Shown one piece after another: positions 58,010 to 64,000 of a DNA stretch of 64,000 nt. The position numbers were made by a program, and so were the translations under genes. This DNA comes from JAWKJY01 sp041393535 (lineage in GTDB: Bacteria > Actinomycetota > Thermoleophilia > Gaiellales > Gaiellaceae): NCBI GenBank assembly GCA_041393535.1, contig JAWKJY010000004.1:186001-250000 (forward strand), given 5' to 3'. The notes beneath the pieces were generated by a model, which ran no database searches, was not told where the DNA came from, and saw only the letters and a list, made by a program, of their open reading frames with translations. Numbering within the stretch: position 1 is the first letter of the stretch; each line of letters starts with the position of its first letter.

Positions 58010-58653
58010 GCCACGAGCTCGGCCAGAACGTCGTCGTCTACCCCGGCACGGTGATCGGGGACGGCTGCGTGATCGGCGACAACGTCGTCCTCGGCAAGCA
58101 GCCGGCGCTCTCGCCGCGCTCGACGGCGAAGCGCGAGCCCCAGCCGCCGCTCGTTCTCGGCCCCGGGTGCGTGATCTCCACGGGGGCGGTCGTGTTCGCC
58201 GGCACGACGATCGGGGCGCGCGTGATCGTGGGCGACCAGGCGTGCGTGCGCGAGCGCGTCACCGTCGGTGACGACGTCGTGATCGGCCGCGCCGCGCTCG
58301 TCGAGAACGACACGACGATCGGCGACGGCACGACCATCCAGGCGAACGCGTACATCACCGCGTACTCGACGCTCGAGGAGCGCGTCTTCATCGCGCCGTG
58401 CGTCGTGACGACGAACGACAACTTCATGGGCCGGACCGAGAAGCGCCACGCGCTGCGGCGCGGCCCGACGGTGCGCCGCGGCGCGCGGGTCGGCGGCGGC
58501 GCCGTCCTCCTCCCGGGGATCGAGGTCGGCGAGGAGGCGTTCGTCGGCGCGGGCGCGGTCGTGCTGCGCGACGTCCCCCCGCGGACGGTCGTGGTCGGGA
58601 ACCCGGCCCGCGAGATCCGGGCCGTCCCGGACGACGAGCTGCTCGGCGCGTAG
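58006..58653 (+). CDS. Left-handed beta-helix acetyltransferase (WbpD-like)
   Basis: 215 residues, ATGA overlap with the previous gene. Hexapeptide repeats (VVVYPGTVIGDGCVIGDN, TVGDDVVIGRAALVEND) and the C-terminal GGGAVLLPGIEVGEEAFVGAG typical of UDP-3-amino-sugar N-acetyltransferases of the WbpD/WlbB type. It would add acetyl to the 3-amino group. The needed aminotransferase (WbpE-like) is not in the window. Confidence 0.88.
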   Translation: MSHELGQNVVVYPGTVIGDGCVIGDNVVLGKQPALSPRSTAKREPQPPLVLGPGCVISTGAVVFAGTTIGARVIVGDQACVRERVTVGDDVVIGRAALVENDTTIGDGTTIQANAYITAYSTLEERVFIAPCVVTTNDNFMGRTEKRHALRRGPTVRRGARVGGGAVLLPGIEVGEEAFVGAGAVVLRDVPPRTVVVGNPAREIRAVPDDELLGA

Positions 58654-58954
58654 CCCCTCCCGGACGACTGGGCGCCCCACCTCGGCGAAGAGGACGCCCG
58701 GCGTGCCGGCAGCGCGATTTCCGCCGGCCACCGGCCGGACCGGCCGTGCCCTGTGCGCCGATCCAGCAGCGCGACCGTGACGATTCGCCGCGTGGCTCCC
58801 GGGTAGACGCGCGCGCCCGTCACACTGGTGGTGGACCCCACCCAAGGGCGGGGTGCGGTCCCGGAACGGCCGTGGCCGGCGGCGGGCGGGTGCGGCACAC
58901 CGGGCGAGGGTGGGGCGGCGGGCCCTGGGTGGCGATCCCCGGCGCCGGGTCTCG
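58654..58954. other. Gap between the sugar operon and the subtilisin gene
   Basis: 301 bp between two convergent genes. Nothing coding is seen. There is dyad symmetry (CACCGGCCGGACCGGCCG-like) around 58730 that could terminate transcription, but no T-run follows. Confidence 0.4.
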
Positions 58955-60580
58955 CTACGCGGCGGGCCGGAGGCCGAGCTGGAGGCGGTAGGACGCGCGG
59001 CCTCCCGACCGGATCCGGGTCGAGACGTAGTACACGCCCGCACGGTCCGCGCGGAGGAGCAGGCGCGCCTTCCCGCCCCTGCTCGGCACCGACCGGACGG
59101 GCGTCGCGCCCGCGAGCGTCTCGGTGCCTCTCGGCCAGGCCGCCAGCTCGACGCGCGCGCCGCCCGAGCGTAGGGTCGCGTTGAGGCGCTGACCGGCCGC
59201 GAGCCTGACGGCGTAGACGTCGGTCCGGTCGTCGAAGAGGTCGAGGGTCGCCCGGACGAGGCTCGTCTTCGACCCGTCGGGGAAGATCACCGGCGCGGCC
59301 CGGGCGCCGGCGTCGTCGTTCACCTCGTCGCGATCCGGCGGCGGCACGGGCCCCGTCAGCGCGAGCGTGACGGCCGCGGCCACGTCGACGAGGCCGCTGC
59401 CGGTCTTCGCGTCCCGGCCCAGCCGCGAGACGTCGATCGCCGTGTCGCCGAGGATCGCCATCACCTGGTCCGGCCCGAGGTCGGGCCGCGTCGCCCGCAC
59501 GACCGCGGCGGCGGCCGTGACGAGCGGGGCGGCGAACGACGTGCCCTCGCCCCGCCGGTAGTCGGCCGGCGCGCAGCTCGAGTACCCGACGGGCTCGCAC
59601 CCCGGCTCCGTCAGCGCGCGCGGGAAGGTCGAGAGGACGCCCACGCCGGGCGCGACGAGGTCTGCGAACACGACGTCCCGGTTGGAGAAGGTCGCGACGC
59701 CGCGCTGCCCCAGCGCCCCAACGCCGACGACGTGCTGCAGCGCGGCCGGCCAGCTCGCGTACCCGTAGGGGCACACGGCGTCGCAGTTCCCGGTCGCCGC
59801 GACGACCACCGCGCCGCGGGAGTAGGCGTACTCGACGGCGTCCTGCTCGAGCTGCGAGAACGTGTCGCGATCCGGGTTCTCCGGGTCCCGCGGCCCGCCG
59901 AGGCTGAGGTTGACGACCTTCGCGCCGTGATCGACGACCCAGCGGATCGCCCGCGCCTCCGCGTCGAGGCCGATCGTCCCGTCGGCGTCGACCACCTTGG
60001 CGACGAGCAGGCGCACCGGGAAGCCGACGCCCGCGATCCCCTGCCCGTCGTCGACCGCGGCGGCGATCTCGCCGGCCACCATCGTCCCGTGGCCGATCTC
60101 GTCCTCCCGGGCCGGGCTCCCCGGCACGAACGACCGCGCCGCCTCGATCCGCCCGGCGAACTCCGGGTGGTCGCCGTCGATGCCGGAGTCGACGACCCCC
60201 ACGAGCACGGGGGCGAGCTCGGGACGCTCCGGCCAGGCGTCGAAGGCCCGGATCGTGGGCAGGTACCACTGCTGCGACACGAGCGGGTCGGTCGCCACGA
60301 ACGCGAGCCGCCGCTCGCCGACCGCCTCGACGTACTCGACGCCCGGGAGGCCCCGCACGACCCGCATCGCGGCAGCGACGTCGTCGACGGAGGCCACGAC
60401 GGCCCCGACGGCCGCCAGGTCGACCTCGACCGGCGCGTCGAGCGCGGCCGAGACGGCTGCGCCGACCTCCGTCGGCGAGGCGTCCGCCTCGATCCCGACG
60501 GCAATGCGACCGGATCCCGCAGCTGCGGGCCCGGCCGCTGCCAGCGCCGCGGCCAGGAGGACGAGGGCCCCGCGGATCAC
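58955..60580 (-). CDS. Secreted subtilisin-like serine protease (S8)
   Basis: 541 residues from GTG 60580, overlapping the SpoIID-like stop by 4 bp. Signal peptide (LVLLAAALAAAGPAAAG), an inhibitor-like propeptide (IAVGIEADASPTEVG to about 100), then the S8 triad: Asp in VGVVDSGIDGDHP, His in IGHGTMVAGEIA, Ser in GEGTSFAAPLVTAA, plus oxyanion Asn in VVAATGNCD. C-terminal beta-rich domain (RATLDLFDDRTDVYAV, YYVSTRIRSGG) of pre-peptidase type. Extracellular protease. Confidence 0.93.
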   Translation of the reverse strand: MIRGALVLLAAALAAAGPAAAGSGRIAVGIEADASPTEVGAAVSAALDAPVEVDLAAVGAVVASVDDVAAAMRVVRGLPGVEYVEAVGERRLAFVATDPLVSQQWYLPTIRAFDAWPERPELAPVLVGVVDSGIDGDHPEFAGRIEAARSFVPGSPAREDEIGHGTMVAGEIAAAVDDGQGIAGVGFPVRLLVAKVVDADGTIGLDAEARAIRWVVDHGAKVVNLSLGGPRDPENPDRDTFSQLEQDAVEYAYSRGAVVVAATGNCDAVCPYGYASWPAALQHVVGVGALGQRGVATFSNRDVVFADLVAPGVGVLSTFPRALTEPGCEPVGYSSCAPADYRRGEGTSFAAPLVTAAAAVVRATRPDLGPDQVMAILGDTAIDVSRLGRDAKTGSGLVDVAAAVTLALTGPVPPPDRDEVNDDAGARAAPVIFPDGSKTSLVRATLDLFDDRTDVYAVRLAAGQRLNATLRSGGARVELAAWPRGTETLAGATPVRSVPSRGGKARLLLRADRAGVYYVSTRIRSGGRASYRLQLGLRPAA

Positions 60581-62169
60581 GCGGCGACGACCGAGAGGAC
60601 GGCGCTCGCCGAGGCCGGCATCCCGCCCGTCGGAGCCACGCGCGCCCGCACCTTCCCGCTCAGGTCGGCGACGGGGATCGCGAAGCGCCCGGTCGCGTCG
60701 AGCTTCCCGCTGGCGAGCGTCGTCCAGCGGCGACCGTCCTTGCGCTGGATCTTGATCCCGGCGCCGGCCAGCTTCGGGCGAACGCGCCCGCTCGCCACGC
60801 CGGCGTCGACGGAGAGCGCGATCGACGGGACGACCGCGATCCTGACCTGCGGCAGCCGATCGACGACGCCGACGAGCCCGGGCGCGTTGACCCGGTAGCG
60901 CGCTGCGACGGTCGGCTTGACCGTGACGGCGAAGCGGCCCGCCCCGTCCACGGCGAGCGGCCCGACCTCGCGCCACGCGCGTCCGTCGGAGCTGGTCTCC
61001 AGGACGGCGCCCTCGGCCGCCCGCGCCACACCGGTGAGCGTCAGCGCCCGGCCGAACGCCGCGCGCGACGGCGTCCGGTCGATGCCGATGGCCGAGACGG
61101 AGAACATCGTGGAGGACAGCCCGAGCTCGCTGCGGACGTCGGTTCCCTCGATCGTCGTCGTGCGCTTCCGCCCGACCAGCGCAAGCGTCTCGACCCGACC
61201 CGAGCCGTTCAGCGTGACCACGGCGTCGACGAGCGGCGTCGGGCCGCCGAGCGCGCGCGACAGGTCGGTGCCGGTGAACGCGATCGGCCCCCAGCGATGG
61301 TGCGTCGAGCAGACGTCGTCGTACGGGTCCTCGACGGAGACGAGGTAGGGGATCGGGCCACCCGACCAGACGTCCTGGACGGCGGCCGTGCGGCCGCCGG
61401 AGCTCGCGAAAAAGAACGTCTGGGCGACCTTCCCCTTGAAGGTCAGCACCTGACCCGCAGTCGCGTCGATCGCGGCGCTCGTGCGGGGGTCCTCGTCCTC
61501 GATGCCGCCGTAGACCTGGCTGCGCGTGTCCGCGTAGACGTCGAAGGCGCCTGTCGTGCTCCGGCTCGCGAGCGCGTAGCTGCGGGCCGCGACGGCCTGC
61601 GCCTTCAGCGCCTCGACCGCCCAGCTCGCGCTCATCTCGCCCGGGACGACGCCGTACAGGTACTGCTCGAGCGCCACGTCGTTGACCGCGCGCAGCGAGC
61701 CGCCGTTCGCCGTGACGACGACGTCGCCGCGGTACGGGTCGCCCAGCTGGAGCGGCTGCTTGCCGGGCGAGAAGCGGAGCGGCAGCGTGATCGGCCGGGA
61801 CGAGCCGCCGGCGGAGAGCACGAGGCCGCTCGTCACCGTCGCGGAGCCCGCGGGCAGCTGGACGACCGCCCCCGAGCCGTCGGTGGCGGAGAACGCCCCG
61901 CGCGAGGAGACCGTGACGGACGACGACGCGTCCACGAGCAGGACGCGGATCGAGCTGGTCGGCGCCGGCCCGAGCTGCGTGCCGGGGTAGTAGGTGGCGA
62001 GGATCCGGTCGTACGTGGCGCCCTGCTTCGCGAAGCCGTAGGCGCCGCACTGGCTCAGGCCCACGCCGTGCCCCCAGCCGCCGCCGCTGATCAGGAACAG
62101 CGGGGTCGCCGCGGCGGACGCCGAGGCGGCGACGAGTGACGTGAGGACTGCCGCAAGCAGTGCGCGCAT
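60577..62169 (-). CDS. SpoIID/LytB-domain exported protein
   Basis: 530 residues from ATG 62169 (an in-frame GTG at 62178 is also possible). Signal peptide (LLAAVLTSLVAASASAA), then GGGWGHGVGLSQCGAYGFA and the SpoIID core LEQYLYGVVPGEMSASWAVEALKAQAVAARSYAL in separate blocks, with FFASSGGRTAA and EDPYDDVC. SpoIID-type proteins are peptidoglycan lytic enzymes. The C-terminal 200 residues form Ig-like repeats. Translationally coupled to the subtilisin gene. Confidence 0.9.
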   Translation of the reverse strand: MRALLAAVLTSLVAASASAAATPLFLISGGGWGHGVGLSQCGAYGFAKQGATYDRILATYYPGTQLGPAPTSSIRVLLVDASSSVTVSSRGAFSATDGSGAVVQLPAGSATVTSGLVLSAGGSSRPITLPLRFSPGKQPLQLGDPYRGDVVVTANGGSLRAVNDVALEQYLYGVVPGEMSASWAVEALKAQAVAARSYALASRSTTGAFDVYADTRSQVYGGIEDEDPRTSAAIDATAGQVLTFKGKVAQTFFFASSGGRTAAVQDVWSGGPIPYLVSVEDPYDDVCSTHHRWGPIAFTGTDLSRALGGPTPLVDAVVTLNGSGRVETLALVGRKRTTTIEGTDVRSELGLSSTMFSVSAIGIDRTPSRAAFGRALTLTGVARAAEGAVLETSSDGRAWREVGPLAVDGAGRFAVTVKPTVAARYRVNAPGLVGVVDRLPQVRIAVVPSIALSVDAGVASGRVRPKLAGAGIKIQRKDGRRWTTLASGKLDATGRFAIPVADLSGKVRARVAPTGGMPASASAVLSVVAA

Positions 62170-62545
62170 AGAGACCACGACCGAGTCATCGGTCGACCCC
62201 GGGCATCACCGTAGCGCACGGGTGGTGCGGGCGCGCGGTCCCGTCCGGCCGGGGGAGGTCGACACGACCCGCTCGGTGCAGGGTCGTGAATGCTCCGCTG
62301 CCGTTCCGGCACGAGGACGTCTCCCATCCGTGACGGGTTCGACGCTACGCTCGAAAGCGGGAGGAGGCGCGGGGTGGCCCCTCGGCCAACCGTCCCGAAC
62401 GGACGTGTCCGGGGACGGGGGGACGGAGGGCGCGCGCGACGACGTGCTCCGACGAGCGATGCACCGCGGGCCGCCGCGGAGGCAGTGAGTTCGAGCCCGG
62501 GTGCCCCTCGCGCGGCGTCGGGAGCGGGTCGGCGCGGAGCCGGCG
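62170..62545. other. Gap between the SpoIID gene and rfbB
   Basis: 376 bp, no convincing gene. It must hold the SpoIID promoter; TACGGT (62208-62213, minus) is a TANNNT candidate about 38 nt upstream of ATG. The rfbB 3' end faces it. Confidence 0.4.
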
Positions 62546-63538
62546 TCAGTCGAGGCGCGAGCCGTACTGCTCGCGCCAGTAGGCGAGATACTCGCCCGAC
62601 TTGATCTGCTCCCACCAGTCGCGCCGATCGCGGTACCAGGCGACGGTGTCCGCGATGCCGCGCTCGAAGGGCACCGCCGGCGCCCAGCCGAGGGCGCGCA
62701 GCTTCGACGTGTCGAGCGAGTAGCGCCGGTCGTGGCCGGGCCGGTCCTGCACGTGCCGGATCAGGCCGCGGTCGGCCCCCGTGTGCTCGAGGATGCGGTC
62801 GACGATCTCGAGGTTCTCGCGCTCCTCGCCGCCGCCGACGTTGTAGACCTCGCCCCGTCCCCCCTCGTGCAGGACGAGCTCGATTCCCGAGCAGTGATCC
62901 TCGACGTGGAGCCAGTCGCGCACCTGCTTGCCGTCGCCGTAGACGGGCAGGGTCTGGCCGTCGAGCGCGTTCGTCGCCATCAGCGGGATCAGCTTCTCCG
63001 GGTACTGGTTCGGCCCGTACGTGTTCGAGCCGCGCGTGATCACCGCGTCCGTTTCGAACGTCCGCACGTGCGCGAGCACCTGCAGGTCGCCGCCGGCCTT
63101 GGAGGCCGAGTACGGGCTCGACGGGCGCAGCGGGTCGCCCTCGGTGGACGACTCGCCGGGCGGCACGTCGCCGTAGACCTCGTCGGTCGAGACGTGCAGC
63201 AGCCGCACGCCGCGCTCGCGCGCCCACTCGAGCAGGACGTACGTCCCGAGCACGTCCGTGTGGACGAAGTCGGCCGCGTCCAGGATCGAGCGGTCGACGT
63301 GCGTCTCGGCGGCGAAGTTCACGCAGGCGTCGCAGCCCTCGCCGGCCTCGCGCACGGCGCGGGGGTCGGCGACGTCGCCGCGCACCAGCCGGTGCGGCAC
63401 GCCGTCGAGGTTGGCCGGGTTGCCCGCGTAGGTCAGCTTGTCGAGGACGACCGCCTCGTGCCCCGCCGCCACGATCCGACGCACGAAGTGGCTCCCGATG
63501 AAGCCGAGACCGCCGGTGACGAGCACGCGCACCCGCAC
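62546..63538 (-). CDS. rfbB: dTDP-glucose 4,6-dehydratase
   Basis: 330 residues, GTG start. Extended-SDR features: VLVTGGLGFIGSHFVR, NFAAETHVDRSI, STDEVYGDV, catalytic Tyr/Lys in SSPYSASKAGGDL, and RGSNTYGPNQYPEKLIP. C-terminal GWAPAVPFERGIADTVAWY. It makes dTDP-4-keto-6-deoxyglucose for rhamnose or other deoxysugars. Other rml genes are not in the window. Divergent from the racemase. Confidence 0.95.
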   Translation of the reverse strand: MRVRVLVTGGLGFIGSHFVRRIVAAGHEAVVLDKLTYAGNPANLDGVPHRLVRGDVADPRAVREAGEGCDACVNFAAETHVDRSILDAADFVHTDVLGTYVLLEWARERGVRLLHVSTDEVYGDVPPGESSTEGDPLRPSSPYSASKAGGDLQVLAHVRTFETDAVITRGSNTYGPNQYPEKLIPLMATNALDGQTLPVYGDGKQVRDWLHVEDHCSGIELVLHEGGRGEVYNVGGGEERENLEIVDRILEHTGADRGLIRHVQDRPGHDRRYSLDTSKLRALGWAPAVPFERGIADTVAWYRDRRDWWEQIKSGEYLAYWREQYGSRLD

Positions 63539-63600
63539 GATGGTAGATGATCCTCCGAACTCGGCCGCGACGAGCGCGGCGGCGACCAGGAGGAGGCGAC

Positions 63601-64000
63601 GTGCGCGTTCGTGTCGTCGTGCCGCTCACCGGCACCCAGTTCAACGACGTGATCCTCGACGAGGCACGCGCGATCGTCGACGCGGCCTGCGAGGTCGACC
63701 TCGCCAACATCGCAGAGGGCTCCGAGTCGATCGAGTCGTACACCGACGAGGTCGCGGTCGGGCCCGACATCCTCCGCCGGGTGCGCGAGGCCGAGGAGGA
63801 CGGCGTCGACGCCGTGTTCATCACGTGCTTCGGCGACCCGGCCGTGCACGCCGCGCGGAGCTCGTCGACATCCTCGTCGCCGGCGGCTTCGAGCCGGCCG
63901 TCCTGATGGCGATGAGCCTCGGCGAGTCGTTCTCGGTCGTCACCGTCCTGCCGAACGTCGTCCCGCTGATCCGCGGCCTCGCCCGGAGGCTCGGCGTCGC
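63601..64000 (+). pseudogene. Asp/Glu (hydantoin) racemase family gene, frameshifted and cut by the window end
   Basis: GTG 63601 with AGGAGGAGG upstream. The frame reads VRVVVPLTGTQFNDVIL, AIVDAACEVDL and VFITCFGDPAVHAAR with a catalytic Cys, then loses sense. A one-base-shifted frame continues LVDILVAGGFEPAVLMAMSLG and FSVVTVLPNVVPLIRGLARR. One G seems missing at about 63857 (CGG-AG instead of CGGGAG). Could be a sequencing indel or a real pseudogene. The 3' end is outside the window. Confidence 0.6.

Noticed and set aside
61297..62139. 280-residue plus-strand frame opposite the SpoIID gene
   Set aside because: Arg/Ala/Asp-rich shadow; the opposite strand has a complete SpoIID domain and signal peptide.

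Overview
The window is GC-rich chromosomal DNA with strong GTG/ATG start usage, actinobacterial TANNNT -10 hexamers and operons held together by 1-4 bp ATGA/GTGA overlaps. Gene content (Tat system with two TatA, caa3-type oxidase, CSLREA and hemolysin-repeat surface proteins, DUF1800/DUF1501 pair, SpoIID plus subtilisin, Lsr2-like mini-protein) suggests a deep-branching actinobacterium of the Thermoleophilia type (Solirubrobacterales/Gaiellales). This is inferred from protein style, not from a marker gene. No phage, IS element or CRISPR array was seen.

Layout. 1-5.4 kb (+): Fe-S-type ArsR-like regulator (5' end outside the window), tatA-tatA-tatC, amidohydrolase, membrane TPR protein, membrane USP-like protein. 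5.5-9.9 kb (-): caa3-type, A2-family cytochrome oxidase operon ctaC-ctaD-ctaE plus a di-heme cytochrome c lipoprotein, with a recognisable promoter. 10-16.3 kb (-): flippase-like membrane protein, then an operon of a small GatC/AtzG-like subunit, amidase, quinone-reductase-like dehydrogenase and two MFS transporters, and a SnoaL-like protein. 16.4-26 kb: FmdB zinc ribbon, hydrolase, desaturase, then the FAD oxidoreductase-DUF1365-CFA synthase lipid-modification operon, a CSLREA surface protein, twin lipoproteins and a photolyase. 26-30.2 kb: DUF2269 protein (+), and (-) a divergent FtsH-like AAA+ protease with a membrane protein and a mini-zincin. 30.5-40.8 kb (+): one long translationally coupled operon of exported proteins (beta-solenoid-like protein, GH26-like hydrolase, DUF1800, DUF1501, cupredoxin, 1029-residue hemolysin-repeat protein, VOC protein). 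41-48.6 kb: cupin, zinc ribbon, a NarL-type two-component cluster with a receiver-only protein, a proline-rich membrane protein with an apparent frameshift, and a hybrid histidine kinase. 48.66-49.23 kb: an AhpD/carboxymuconolactone-decarboxylase-like gene whose CXXC motif reads C-X-X-UGA. 49.2-54.6 kb: cupin, MarR regulator with twin operators, beta-propeller, GMC oxidoreductase, USP, Lsr2-like protein, tRNA-Lys. 54.7-64 kb: nucleotide-sugar operon (WecB/WecC/WbpB/WbpD-like), subtilisin, SpoIID protein, rfbB and a frameshifted racemase at the edge.

The most notable item is the in-frame UGA at 48907-48909. Conserved-looking domain sequence continues in the same frame for 105 more codons, the UGA replaces the second Cys of the CXXC redox motif, and a 7-bp hairpin with a GGC loop lies about 20 nt downstream, as expected of a bacterial SECIS. 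This is a strong candidate for an AhpD-like selenoprotein. Two apparent single-base frameshifts elsewhere (about 45175 and 63857) mean sequence error must be excluded, since one substitution could also create the UGA.
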